A stretch of 64,000 nucleotides of DNA from Pararge aegeria (GCF_905163445.1 NC_053196.1:14099501-14163500); one strand, 5' to 3'; shown: positions 1-11,190, counted from the first letter of the stretch. Translations and numbers: made by a program. Notes: generated from the sequence alone by a model not told the origin.

Positions 1-370
1 CAATTATTTAGTAACGTTACAATTTACTCTTTATAAATAAATTGAAGCGGTGGTAGATGATGATAAAAAAAATACCAACTTAATTGTAATAGGCAATATC
101 ACCAGACCATTGCGGTTCAAATGAAACACTTACTTTTTTGTTGTCGTTACTTCAAACGTGACTTAGTCCTGCGCCCCTCATAGACTTTAACCGATGCGCA
201 GAATCTGAATCAGCTAACCAATCATCGGAGATAACTTGCGAACGCGATACTTCTGCACAAATACCGCCAAGAGGGCTGCATAGTTTTTTTATGGTAATAA
301 CTGACAAGCAAAACAGATGGCCCACCTAATATGAAATGTAAAACCAACCAAAAGAAGTATTTCCCTGCCG
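1..370. other. No recognised feature
   Basis: AT-rich sequence with short frames only. No repeat family seen elsewhere in the window is recognised before the SINE-b fragment. Confidence 0.5.
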
Positions 371-757
371 CCTTGATTCCATCCACCAGCGTGGTGAACT
401 ACGGCCTAAACTCTTCACATTCTTTGACGGCCGACTGGCGCAGTGGGCAGCGAACCTGCTTTCTGAGTCGTGGCCGTTTGTTCGATTTCCACAACTGGAA
501 AATGTTTGTGTGATGAACATGAATGTTTTTCAGTGTCTGGGTGTTTATCTGTATATTATAAGTAATTCTGTGTATAATACATAGAAATATTCATAGAAAT
601 ATTCAACAGCTATCTTAGTACCCAAAACACAAGCTACGCTTAGTTTGGGGCTATGGCGGTGTGTGTAATGTCGTAGTATATTTATTTATTTATTTATTCT
701 GAGAGAAGCTTGCCCTGTAGTGGGTCTGTAAAAGATTGATGGTGATGACGATAATGA
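371..757 (+). mobile_element. SINE-b fragment split by SINE-a
   Basis: Left piece 371-423 (CCACCAGCGTGGTGAACTAC, GGCCTAAACTCTTCACATTC) and right piece 696-757 (CTGAGAGAAGCTTGCCCTGT, AGTGGGTCTG, then TGGTGATGACG) together rebuild the 3' part of SINE-b. The 5' half is missing. Confidence 0.7.
424..695 (+). mobile_element. SINE-a (tRNA-derived) inserted inside a SINE-b copy
   Basis: The head contains GGCGCAGTGGGCAGCG (A-box-like) and TTCGATTTCCACAACTGG (B-box-like). The body is TTCAGTGTCTGGGTGTTTAT, ACACAAGCTACGCTTAGTTT and GTCGTAGTATATTTATTT with a TATT tail. ATTCT flanks both sides (419-423 and 696-700). The interrupted SINE-b sequence continues across the insertion. Confidence 0.85.
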
Positions 758-864
758 CTGTAATGGCTAAAAATAAAGATTTAAAATAATAAAATATTAT
801 AAACAAATTAAATTCTGAACAAATTGAAGGATTAATCACCATACAACAATTACATAATTGTAAT

Positions 865-966
865 ACTATTTTTGAAGTTATACTTCTTTTGGCGCGTTAG
901 CGAAATTGATAAGAGACTATTTTTGAAGTTATACTTCTTTTGGCGCGTTAGCGAAATTGATAAGAG
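865..966 (+). repeat. Perfect 51-bp tandem duplication
   Basis: Positions 865-915 and 916-966 are identical. Each begins ACTATTTTTGAAGTTATACT and ends GCGAAATTGATAAGAG. The duplicated segment is the left end of the TIR-like element that runs to about 1385. Confidence 0.9.
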
Positions 967-1385
967 CACTTTTTACGATGCGCGAGCAGACCGTCACAAA
1001 AAACCGACACCCTGAAGTTAGCTATATTGACAGTGTACACTTTGAATTGACAAAGTCACCGGGCTCATTCCGGTGATTTAATTAATTCAATTGTACAAAA
1101 ATTTCAATGCTGAGTGAAACTTGGTAGTCCTATAACGAGTCCATTAGTGTTCCAAATTTAATTTTGTTATTATGTCCATTTCTTTAATTATGTAGAAGTA
1201 TTTTTTGTGATATTTAAATAAACTTTATTTAACTAGATAGTGCGTTATAATATTAACTTTCAAGGTATGAAATATCTTTTTTCTACTGTTAGTGTAGTTT
1301 TTCTACAAACTTAGAATAAGGCGAAAGGTGAAATTTATGAAAAGATTTTTATCTGGTTACGCCAAAGTATAACTTCTTACGCGTG
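865..1385. mobile_element. Unclassified TIR-like element
   Basis: The left end GAAGTTATACTTCTTTTGGC, GCG has an inverse at the right end (GGTTACGCCAAAGTATAACT, TC near 1357-1378). A similar left end occurs alone at 47650-47680 (TTTTTGAAGTAAAACTTCTT, TAGGCGCG). No coding sequence is seen. Confidence 0.5.
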
Positions 1386-1405
1386 TACATAAGTACACAC
1401 ACGTT

Positions 1406-2032
1406 TTTTTTTTATGAATGTTGTTACAATTAATTGCTGGTGTGTCTTATGTGCCTTATAAATAAATAAATTAACAAAAAAACATACTAAGTAGACATTG
1501 GTTACGATTCCTCAGTGCTGTGCCTGTTCACAGTTGTTCGACCGGAGTAAAGATAAAGCAGACAATAGTAGAGCATACATACAGACATGCAAAAATTCTT
1601 GAGCTATGCAAAACTTCAGGGTAGGCAGTGCCTTTATGCATATGTTAACTGTGAAGTATATTTATAGCCGGTTGTACTTTGTGTAAATAATAATCGGTCG
1701 ACACTTGAAGGATCAATCACATACAACATAATATGTAATTATAATAACACTATTATAATAACACTATTTTTTATGAATGTTATTACAAATAATTGCTTGT
1801 GTCTTATGTGTCTTATAAATAAATAAATTTTAAAAAAAACGTAATAAGTAGACACAGGTTACGTTTACTCAGTGCTGTGTACAGGTTGTTCGACCACAGT
1901 AAATAAAGAAGACAGAATTAGGCATACATTACCATACCTACAGACATGCAAAAATTCTTGATGTAAAACTTGAGGGTAGGCAGTGCCTTTATATGTAAAC
2001 AGTGAATTGTACTCATAGCCGGTTGTACTTTG
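1406..2032 (+). repeat. Two diverged direct copies of a ~275-bp repeat
   Basis: Positions 1406-1682 and 1768-2032 share, in order, TTATGAATGTTGTTACAA, CAGTGCTGTG, GTTGTTCGACC, ACAGACATGCAAAAATTCTT, GGGTAGGCAGTGCCTTTAT and AGCCGGTTGTACTTTG. The spacer at 1683-1767 (GAAGGATCAATCACATACAA) resembles 822-862. The family is not recognised. Confidence 0.75.
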
Positions 2033-2217
2033 AAAGCGGCTAAGCGTTATTAGAGGAGCTCCAATTGACATACATGTCTGTTGGTAAATTGACATCCTGC
2101 TGTAAAGGAAGCTGCAGTGAAAGAGTGTGGACGGTATTATGCCAAACAGAGTAACGACAAAGAACACTCATGTGTGTACATATACGTACGTACAAAAAAG
2201 TAGCGTGCATCAATGTG

Positions 2218-2420
2218 TACACAGAGTATACACTAAGCGGGCAGATAATACAAAATGAAAAAAAAACGTGAGTAAGAGTCATAAAAAACCCTTGAGTAGG
2301 CTTTGTAAGAGTTATAAAGAGCCTACCCTTTGGTTCTTTTAACTCGTACCGGAGATTTTCTCGATTTTATATAATTTTGTATACCCTGTGCATACCACGG
2401 TATCTATGCACGCTACGGTA
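2218..2420. mobile_element. hAT-type MITE copy, degraded
   Basis: It shares ACTAAGCGGGCAGAT, ACAAAATGAAAA, GTAAGAGTTATAAA and the closing TATACCCTGTGCATACC with the intact copy at 14573. The two halves are roughly inverted copies of each other. The ends are too eroded to define a target duplication. Confidence 0.6.
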
Positions 2421-2439
2421 CGAAGTTCTACTTCTTTAC

Positions 2440-2640
2440 CATGCATCTAAATTATTAGCCAAAACGTCCGTCTGGTCCTCTTAAAAACACCTACGTAAGT
2501 ACTGCGTGCGTTATGGTATCCTCGCTCCAACTGCGTATATAAGCCAATAGTGAAAATATAGCGCCAGCTCGACAGATCTACAATCGATCTTCTAATCCCC
2601 CAAAAATTACGTACCTTCACTCCAGCAGCGTATAATCTTA
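2440..2640 (+). other. Unique-looking stretch with a TATA-like word
   Basis: TGCGTATATAAGCCAATAG at 2533-2551 resembles a core promoter. No coding frame follows, so this is only a sequence resemblance. Confidence 0.2.
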
Positions 2641-3084
2641 AGGAGTACTTACACCATAACCCAATTATTGAGACTGTGTTGCAAAATCATCAAAAAGTCA
2701 CTAGTGATTAAAATTATTGAATAAAAAACAAGAGTAATATTTTTTTCTGTATAAAGTTGTTCGCTACTAGATAATCTCCTCTGTAGTAGACAACAAAGAT
2801 CAAGAAGGAAGCGTTGATAAACAGACAAACGTTCTAATTAATCCTAACTGCATAATGATGACAACCACGTGTTTTCTAGATTAGATTACTTTGTTTAAGA
2901 TAACACTGACTTGTATACTAATAGTATCGATAAATTGTCCAAATAAATAAAAATAGCTTAGCTTACTTTATAATGAAATTTAAGGCAAAAGTATATGTAT
3001 CTTTGTATAAATTTATTTATAAGCAAAAAATAGGAAGAACCAAAGATAATAATTGTTACTCATCGAATCATCTCCAATTTGGTT

Positions 3085-3205
3085 GCCTGCCAGAGAACGA
3101 TATTAAGCGATAAGGCCGCACAACTTTAATTTCTATGTGTCTTTTTGTAATATTATTGTACATATGTGTTTCTTGGTGTACAATAAAGAATTCTTTCCTT
3201 CATTA
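3085..3205 (+). repeat. LINE 3' UTR remnant
   Basis: TTGGTTGCCTGCCAGAGA, AAGCGATAAGGCCGCA and TTGGTGTACAATAAAGAA form the 3' UTR shared with the LINE end at 42690-42790. Only the tail remains. Confidence 0.6.
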
Positions 3206-3874
3206 TAATTTTTGAACACTTACTAAACGATCGCAAAGAATGGCATAATACGGTGACAATATAATTAAGTATGTATCTGCCTACTGCAGTTTAGGCGTGG
3301 CGCCGTTCTGTCAGTCGGATAGTTATTTTACGGAAGTAAATTTTCTCAGGCAATGATTAGAGGTACTAAGTGTAGTGTGAACTGTGATGTGTAAACCGAA
3401 ACCAAATCGGACCACGCTGTTGGAAGGCACATTACTGAACCCACACTTGTGTGCTTGTCCGCCTGTTTAAAAACAGTCAATATAAACACAGTAGATAATG
3501 ATCACCGCTAACTTTTTATCTCTCACAACCTCATGACCTCTCACCTCCTATTGATATTTATATAAACTCTACCAACTCTAGCATTCGGAGCAAATAGGTT
3601 TGTTCCCTGCTCGCATAACAGTTATTTTACTATTATATTTATTAAAAAGGATTTCTATTTAACAAGCGGTTCGCTGGGGTAGCTTACTGAAGAACGGTTG
3701 AATAGCTAAATCTTTAAAACAAAGTGTTTGGAGTCTATTTTACGGTGACACAAAAAAAAATAACAAAAATGCAACATTGGCGTTTAGTTTGTCGACAGAG
3801 CTGAGAGCTGTGGTTTTATAAGAACGTAACGGGTTTATAATTTATAGTTACAAGTTTTTCTCTGATCTGGTCTG

Positions 3875-4050
3875 CCTCTGTTAGCTACCACTGACTGGCT
3901 AGTTACCACTCTATCGACAAAGACGTGCCGCGAAAAAATTTGAGTTGCGAAACTTCCTTAAAGGTTAGCCGGCTATCATTTTAAAATGCATCGCCACTTA
4001 ACACAGCGTTAAATTGCAATCGAAGGCTAACCTGTTTTAGCATTTAAAAA
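3875..4050 (+). repeat. Family-C retroposon copy, decayed
   Basis: GGCTAGTTACCACTCTATCG, AAGACGTGCCGCG, TTGCAATCGAAGGCTAACCT and an A-rich end, in the same order as at 5895. Confidence 0.5.
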
Positions 4051-4409
4051 AGCTAGCGTTCCAAGACCTTATTGTTAGAGACTTTCTATGAAGCATGATA
4101 CTAGGTACAAGCTTAGGGTAAGAACAAGATCATCATCATCTTATATCCCGCGTAGTTGGACAATCTCTGAAGATTGACCACCGTGTTCGAAAATCGAGTT
4201 CGAGTCGAACTCTTTTTTTTATGTTTGTGTTTTTATTACTACTTTTCATCGGTCAGCTACAAAAGGATAAAAAAAATCTTCATTCGTGTAGTCTTACCGC
4301 AGGCTTATATATATATGAACGCTTCATAATTATTGTGAGGTCATGGTGGCTACGTTCGCCCAATTAAACCTAAAGCTGCGAGGGTTGCAGTGGCCTAAGA
4401 ACATTGGCT

Positions 4410-4594
4410 TGCATACAGGGTAGGTATGCACAGGGTATGCACAGGGTATGCACTAAGCGGGAAGATGATATAAAATGAAAAAGTCTTCAGTGTGAGTTAC
4501 AAAAACTTAAGGATAGGCATTAAAAGAGTTATAAAAAGTGTACCCATATTTTTGTATAGCTCTTACTAGAGATTTACTTAATTTAATATCTATG
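4410..4594. mobile_element. hAT-type MITE copy, degraded, with repeated GTATGCACAGG word
   Basis: The left end carries three successive copies of a TATGCACAGGG-like word, followed by CACTAAGCGGGAAGATGA and TATAAAATGAAA. The right half decays before a clear terminus. Confidence 0.55.
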
Positions 4595-5046
4595 CCTAAG
4601 GAGAGCCCACAACAAACTTAGAATTCTGTTATGTTATCACCATCTCGCCGTCAAGCAATTCATATTCAACTACGGGGTAATAATTTACGTCGAGCAGGAA
4701 GTAAACCTATCCAAATCGTGGTCATTAGAACCCCACGGTTGGGTAACACGCCGACACCTACGACTTTATCCGAACAAACATTCCGTACAAATATGGTCTG
4801 TTTAAGTTTGTGACCTCCCGAAATATTCCCAGGGTAGCGTCTCTGGTAGATTCTGGAGCCTATTTATGAATGAAATTGTTTGATGAGATGACTGGCGGAA
4901 CGCGGGTCGGCGTTCTGTAGGCTTTATTTATAAGTACTCCGGAAGTAGATATAGGATTCGTTAACCGTTAAGGGAGATGTATAACTTATCTCACGGCACT
5001 TCAAATAATATTAGGGGTTCATCACATCCACTAAATACCGGCTCAA

Positions 5047-5264
5047 TACGGCCGATTGGCGCAGTTGGCAGCGACCCTGCTTTCTGAGTCCAAGGCCGTG
5101 GGTTCGATTCCCACTACTTGTGTGAACAAAATGTTTGTGTCATTAATGTATTTCAGTGTCTGGGTGTTTATATGTATATTCTAAGTATTTATGTATGTTA
5201 TTTCTAAAAAAAAAACATCAGTCATCTTAGTACCCATAACACAAGCTACGCTTACTTTGGGGCT
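5047..5264 (+). mobile_element. SINE-a copy, 3' truncated
   Basis: The tRNA-like head (GGCCGATTGGCGCAGTTGGC, GGTTCGATTCCCACTACT) and body run to CTACGCTTACTTTGGGGCT. The AGATGGCGATGTGTG end and TATT tail are missing. Confidence 0.8.
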
Positions 5265-5894
5265 TGAAAATTCTCCTACCTTTTATCATAGACTGGTCAT
5301 AAAAATTAAAACCTGCCAACCTGCATAGGAGTAGCGTGGAGGATAAGAGCTCTATATCTTTCATTCCTAAGAGAGTGGGTGAAAGTGTCAGGAGGCATTA
5401 AATAACTCTGGAATAAAACGAACTTTTTGGTTATCTCATATGTATATCTAATTAAAAAGCATTTATTTTTAATTCTATATTATGAAATCAGATAAAGTAA
5501 TCGTTTTTTTTATCAAATAAAAAATCTTTACAGTGAAGGAGGAATAATTTCATTTATATTGTGAAACGGACACCAAAACGCAATTAATTTGAATATTAAT
5601 TAACTTTAATTATTTTTCAATTGGGAATTATCTCTAATTAATGATGTGTTTTTTTCTACTAATCGCCTTATTAAAAGATATCTATCGATCTCTAACGAAG
5701 CGGTACAAGTGAGAATCTTACAAAACGTCGTAAAATCTCGGTAACTTGTGGGTGTTGTTAGTTGATAGCACATTGCCGTAACGATCGCAGGGTTTCTGAA
5801 AATACACAAAGCGAAGCTACCACGGTATTTACTAGGTAATTAAATAAAAAAAAGCTTCTTATTAACAAAAATAAAACTGCGTCGAAAACAAATC

Positions 5895-6060
5895 TGGTGG
5901 AAGGCTTTTGCCGTGGCTAGTTACCACCCTACCGACCAAGACGTACCATTAAGCAATTTAGCGTTCCAGTACGATGTCGCGTACAAACCAATATGGAGTA
6001 TGGGTTTAATATAACTGCAATCAAGGGCTAACTTGTAGTGGAATAAAAATAATATGTTAA
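5895..6060 (+). repeat. Family-C retroposon copy
   Basis: GTGGCTAGTTACCACCCTAC, CGACCAAGACGTACCATTAA, TAGCGTTCCAGTACGATGTC and CTGCAATCAAGGGCTAACTT end in TGTAGTGGAATAAAAATAA. A second partial copy lies at 6085-6220. Confidence 0.65.
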
Positions 6061-6084
6061 TAAACCAAAATCGAGATAAGAACA

Positions 6085-6225
6085 GGGTCTCAAGCTCGAC
6101 CGCCAAGCGATTTAGTGTTCCAGTGATCAGAGGTATGACTCCCATACTCCCAAACAGGCTAGCCCATCAATTACCACTGGGTGAAATTGCAGTTAAGGGC
6201 TATCTTGTAGTATAAATAAAAAAAA
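6085..6225 (+). repeat. Family-C retroposon copy, partial
   Basis: GACCGCCAAGCGATTTAGTG, CAGGCTAGCCCATCAATTAC and GCAGTTAAGGGCTATCTTGT with an A-rich tail. Confidence 0.6.
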
Positions 6226-6531
6226 AAAAACTACTATAGCAGCCCGTTTTGGCATTAAACCTAAAAAAAATATAAAATGTCCTCGTTTAAGATACGGTAT
6301 GAAAAATAGGTACAGTTTTTACCTGTTGCATGTGGAAAAAACCTTCAGTGGTACATTACGTTTGCCTCCTGCTATTGCGAGTCTTGTGGCAGTGCGCGAT
6401 CAGCTTTAATGCACTGATTGCTGAGGGTTGTCTGTGGTAAGTAACTAAGTAAAATAATCGAGTATGAATGAAATCTATCACCATTTTACGTTATTTCATA
6501 TTGATGTGAACAATCTCAATCTATCTATATC

Positions 6532-7255
6532 TATATATATATAAAAGGAAGTTGTGTTAGTTACACCATTTATAACTCAAGAATGGCTGGACCAATTTTT
6601 ATGATATTTGGTTTTTTGGATTTCTTTTAGTCCGGAATAGGATAATGAATATTCAAATATAACATTTATCAAAAAAAAGTCCGCGGTACGAAGTTCGCCG
6701 GGACAGCTAGTATATATATATAAACGAAAGTTGTGTTAGTTACACCATTTATAACTCAAGAATGGCTGGACCAATTTTTATTATGTTTGATTTTTTGGAT
6801 TCCTCTTAGACCGGAATAGGATAATGAATATTCAAATATAACATTTATCAAAAAAAAAGTCCGCGGTACGAAGTTCGCCGGGACAGCTAGTATATATATA
6901 TAAACGAAAGTTGTGTTAGTTACACCATTTATAACTCAAGAATGGCTGGACCAATTTTTATTATGTTTGATTTTTTGGATTCCTCTTAGACCGGAATAGG
7001 ATAATGAATATTCAAATATAACATTTATCAAAAAAAAAGTCCGCGGTACGAAGTTCGCCGGGACAGCTAGTATATATATATAAACGAAAGTTGTGTTAGT
7101 TACACCATTTATAACTCAAGAATGGCTGGACCAATTTTTATTATGTTTGATTTTTTTGGATTCCTCGTAGACCGGAATAGGATAATAAGTATTCAAATAT
7201 AACATTTATCAAAAAAAAATGATCCGCGGTACGAAGATCGCCGGGACAGCTAGTT
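6532..7255 (+). repeat. Four-copy tandem array of 180-bp Helitron-like ends
   Basis: The anchor GTTGTGTTAGTTACACC starts at 6551, 6730, 6910 and 7090. Each unit ends with GTACGAAGTTCGCCGGGACA, GCTAGT and then TA repeats. Units 2 and 3 are identical over their whole length. Unit 1 and unit 4 carry a few substitutions and indels. The CTAGT end beside AT-rich target resembles lepidopteran Helitron-like elements. No coding capacity is seen. Confidence 0.8.
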
Positions 7256-7339
7256 TAACATAATATACACTTAAGGTGGCGGAATAAATTTAATTCAGGT
7301 CAATGATTTTTTTTTTATGCGTTCTGTTGTTTTCATCAT

Positions 7340-7445
7340 TATCAGGTCCCGGGTCGCCTCCAAGATTTAAGGGCCAGCGTGGTGGACTACGACCTAAACC
7401 CTTAAGGTTTAGGTCGTAGTCCACCACGCTGGCCAAATGCGGATT
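7340..7445 (-). repeat. SINE-b fragment with perfect 29-bp palindrome
   Basis: Minus-strand SINE-b words (CAGGTCCCGGGTCGCCTCCA) are followed by an inverted repeat whose arms at 7372-7400 and 7406-7434 are perfect complements around CTTAA. The arm is the SINE-b segment GGCCAGCGTGGTGGACTAC, here in both orientations. Confidence 0.85.
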
Positions 7446-8102
7446 GCGAGCTTCAAGACCCAAGACTAGAAATAAGTATATAACTACACAGGTTGGGGGA
7501 GCACTACTATTTTTTATTGTACATAACAAATTTGTTTATTGTATACAAAGAAATTTTAAATAACTCGTATATTATCACTTCTTTACGTTAATTTTTATTA
7601 CTCATTAAGTGAAAACTTTTCTTTTGAGAATAAATGTCTTTAAACCTAAGATTGCATGGCGCGGCATGAGATTATAAAGTAGGTAGGTATATTTGAAATA
7701 AATGAACTTAGGATCTTATTAAATCAAACAAACGCTCAACTTTAACGGAATAAAGAAATAATAACAATAAAACCACGATTTATTTTGACTGTCGAACCAT
7801 TTGCTTGTTATTTTTCTGTTAATTCTCACATATATTTATTTAATTGGCAGCCCTGGGACGATCACATTAACTGATAGGAGATTAAGGCGGGTGCGTATAC
7901 TGATGACCTGCTGAACCGTCTTGATACTTTATGTGCCTCCATTAATACAAAAATTATGTTATTATAAAGTGTATCTGTTTGTTTATTAATTTAGTTGTTA
8001 CCTATGGTCGTCCAAACCGCTACTTGCAAACCTTGCCATTTGCAATGAAGGATTGATGATTATAATGTGGAAAAAAAATTTAAACAAAACAATCATTATA
8101 TA
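7446..8102. other. No gene; AT-rich sequence
   Basis: It contains a LINE-tail word near 7620 (TTTTGAGAATAAATGTCTTT) and otherwise nothing recognisable. Confidence 0.45.
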
Positions 8103-8354
8103 ATAATAAATATACTGCGACAGTGTGTGTACTGTCGCCATCTAGCCCCAAAGTAAGCGTAGCTTGTGTTATGGATACTAAGATGACTGCTGAAAATTCT
8201 TATGAATAATATACATAAATACTTATACAAATAAACACCCAGACACTGAAAATCATTCATGTTCATCACACAAACATTATCCAGCTGTGGGAACTGAACC
8301 CACAGCCTTGACTGAGAAAGCAGGGTCTCTGCCCACTGCGCCAATCGGCTGTCA
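8103..8354 (-). mobile_element. SINE-a copy, minus strand
   Basis: The complement of the full family sequence runs from the tail (TATACTGCGACAGTGTGTG) to the head (CTGCGCCAATCGGCTGTC). The B-box region is altered to GGGAACTGAACCCACAGCC. Confidence 0.8.
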
Positions 8355-9534
8355 CACACAATTACTTACTTTAATTTAGGAAATACGAAACGCCAAGAAA
8401 AATAAATATAAATTAAAATTAATATTACGTACAGTATCTGACTAGTCTAGTATATTTATCTGTCTATAAAAAGTATCAAAATACCTTGATTGTGCTACAC
8501 GCATTATACAGGTACATTTTGATACACTTTAATTCTAATTCCTAAGCCCGGGTACCTGTTCCCTATGTTTTTAAGCTAACCAGCATCAACCCAGCCTTCT
8601 TAGATTTGTTAAAGTGGTATCACTTCGGAATCCAGCATTTTTGGTATTTAGGCCATTAATAACGTGTTAAGTATTTATATACATAGATACATAGGTTTTT
8701 CTATTCCTTAACTAAAATGATATTGAATGAAAATAATATATTAATTGATATATATTAAAATTAAATGTCGATATAAATGACATTGAAATAGCTTTCTGAG
8801 TCTTTCAGCTTGTTTTGTTATGAACTGAATACATAATGGGAAAATTTAACTCTTATTTTTTTATCGAAATTGAAAATTATGAATTCAAAATGTTTGCTTG
8901 CCTACTTATTAAAATTTTCCCTTATTTTATTTATTTATTTATTTAGGAAGCCAACGTTATATAATTAATTAAAATTAATTTAATTATTTAAAATTATTAT
9001 AAACATAACAGTAATATTCTGAATTTTACATTGTATACACCACTTACAGACTAACTCTGCATGCATCATGAAATATAGACGTTCTTCAATATACAGAACC
9101 TAAAACTAAAGAGATAAATTTAAAAATAAAATAAAAATAAAAGAGGATTACGTAACAAACAGTTTTTTTAATTTTGCGCTTATAACTCAGAGCGGAATTG
9201 TGAAAATTATCTAAATCAGATTTTTTAAATGCACAATTGTAGGCTGAGACAATTCTATTTATCGGGGCGGACCTGCCTAGATTAGTTATTGTGAATGTAG
9301 GCCTAAAAGTTTCTTATTAACTTATCCATCGCTTATATCTAGCGATGGATAAGTTAATTCATTGAAATATATTTTGTTTTATTTTAATATACTAGGTAGG
9401 CCTATTCGTCCTTTGTAGTATTAATTATCATCCCTTAAACGAACACTCAAAATTTAATCATAGGTACTAGATACTTTATGGTATTTCTCCTTTCACTTTA
9501 AATTGACCAGTAAACTTGCAATGCCAATTATCTT
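8355..9534. other. No gene; AT-rich sequence with one hairpin
   Basis: Very AT-rich with TTTA and TTATT runs. Apart from the hairpin at 9317-9357 no feature is seen. Confidence 0.45.
9317..9357. repeat. Perfect 17-bp hairpin
   Basis: Arms TTAACTTATCCATCGCT (9317-9333) and its complement (9341-9357) surround TATATCT. Confidence 0.9.
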
Positions 9535-9830
9535 AATATATATAAATCTCCTGTCACGATGTTTGTCCGCGATGGACTCCTAAACTACTTAACCGATTTA
9601 AAATTAAATTGGTACACCGTGAGCAGTCTGGTCCAACTTAAGAGATAGGATAGCTTAGATCTTTAATTATAGTCGCAATTTTATTTTATTTAAAATTATT
9701 TGTCTATAATTAATTGGCAGTCACATGTTATATATATATACTACTATACTCATTTAAAGCTTAGCGATACTGAATACTTTAAAAACAAAATCAAACGCAG
9801 ACGAAGTCGCGGGCAACAGCTAGTCATATA
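9535..9830 (+). mobile_element. Helitron-like non-autonomous element
   Basis: It starts in TATATATAAATCTCCTGTCACG and ends ACGAAGTCGCGGGCAACAGC, TAGTCATATATA. This 3' end is widespread in Lepidoptera. No RepHel sequence is present. Confidence 0.55.
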
Positions 9831-10047
9831 TAAATGAATAAAAAGTGAGGGTTTAAAGCATTGAAAATTTAAGATATGCTACTTTGTATTTTTCATATTT
9901 TGTTAGTGGCGGTATACACCTTTGAGTGGGTGTAAACATTTAAATGGCCCTGAGAACCGCTGACTATACTACATAGTATACTCAGTATACTATAGTATAC
10001 TATAACAACGCCTAAAGTTTTAATAATAAAATTATTCATACCATTTA

Positions 10048-10560
10048 GAAGCGGTGATAGCCCAGTGGTTAGGACTTCGGTTTCACTTTCGGGGGGCCGA
10101 GCTCGAATCCCCGCATGCAACTACAACTTTTCTAAGTTATGTGCGTTTTAAGTAATTAAAATATAACTTGCTGCAACGGCGAAGGAAAATATGGTGAGAA
10201 AACCAGCATGCCTGAGAGTTAATAATAATAATTTATTGGATCGAAAATGTTACGCAGAATATCAATACAACAGTAGAAAGAAAAAGAAATACAACACAAA
10301 AGTATTTGTTAAGCTGAATGCACATCATATAGATATTTACCTCACATCATATTGATAGTTCTCCATAAAGTTCTCAAAGGCGTGTGAAGTCCACAAATCC
10401 GCACTCGGCCAGCGTGTTAGACTACGGCCTAAACCTTTCTATTCTTATTGTGGGAGGGAATGACATAAAAATGAAAATAAACCTTATTGTATTACTTATT
10501 GTATAAAATACGTGATCTGTGCGTTGCACTGAGCCAGCAATGGGTTGATATGATGATGTT
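10048..10560 (+). mobile_element. SINE-b copy interrupted by a short insert
   Basis: Head GAAGCGGTGATAGCCCAGTG and CGAGCTCGAATCCCCGCATG run to GAGAGTT at 10220. About 145 bp of AT-rich sequence starting with AATAATAATAATTTATTGG interrupts it, then GATAGTTCTCCATAAAGTTC resumes near 10363. The 3' end is GGGTTGATATGATGATG. The insert resembles an inverted LINE tail. Confidence 0.75.
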
Positions 10561-10647
10561 CTAATACGATCATTATGAATTAGTCGCTTGTTTAAATAGA
10601 CGTAAAAATGAGTAGTAATAAAATGGAGGAAGTTCCTTACCACCATC

Positions 10648-11190
10648 TTTTTATTTTATTTATTTAAACATCTTTATTGCGAAGTATAGGAAACAAAATA
10701 ACAGGCAAAAGGCGACCTTATCACTAGAAGTGATCTCGTCCAGGTTACCAAAACTATAGGAATATAAATTAGAGACAGGAAATCGCGATAACAAAAAACA
10801 AAACATAAATTAACACACTAAATTACATACTGTTTACTAATAACAATTATATATACTTACTATGGATATATAAATGCATAATGCATATATACGGAAAACA
10901 TAATAATAATGACCAATAGTGATGCCTAACACGGCTTTTGAAAATAGCTAGGGATTTAGAGCGACGAATATCGTCAGGAAGTGCAACCCACAGCGTTGCA
11001 GCTTTTATAGTGAACGATTCCAAGTAACTTTGAGACTTACATTCCATCATTCTGAGAATAATCTCCCTAGCAGATCGCTGAGATCCAAGGAAATTAAAGC
11101 GTTGTTTAAGGTAGAGCGGTGTCCAAGGATGAAAAAGAGTAGAATGCAGGATTGAAAGGACATGCAGATTACGCCGACGTCGGAATATCG
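10648..11190 (-). mobile_element. LINE fragment: RT C-terminus and 3' UTR, minus strand
   Basis: On the minus strand the frame reads PLYLKQRFNFLGSQRSAREI, then AATLWVALPDDIRRSKSLAIF and SRVRHHY. This is the hallmark C-terminal tail of lepidopteran Jockey/CR1-like RTs (consensus LWNALPxDIRxxxS). The 3' UTR contains the complement of GGCGACCTTATCACTAGAAG, a stem-loop shared with other copies in this window, and ends in an AT-rich tail near 10650. Confidence 0.7.

Noticed and set aside
1865..2282. Minus-strand frames of 80-100 codons
   Set aside because: They lie in the ~275-bp direct repeat and its flank. The equivalent frame is not open in the other copy (1406-1682).
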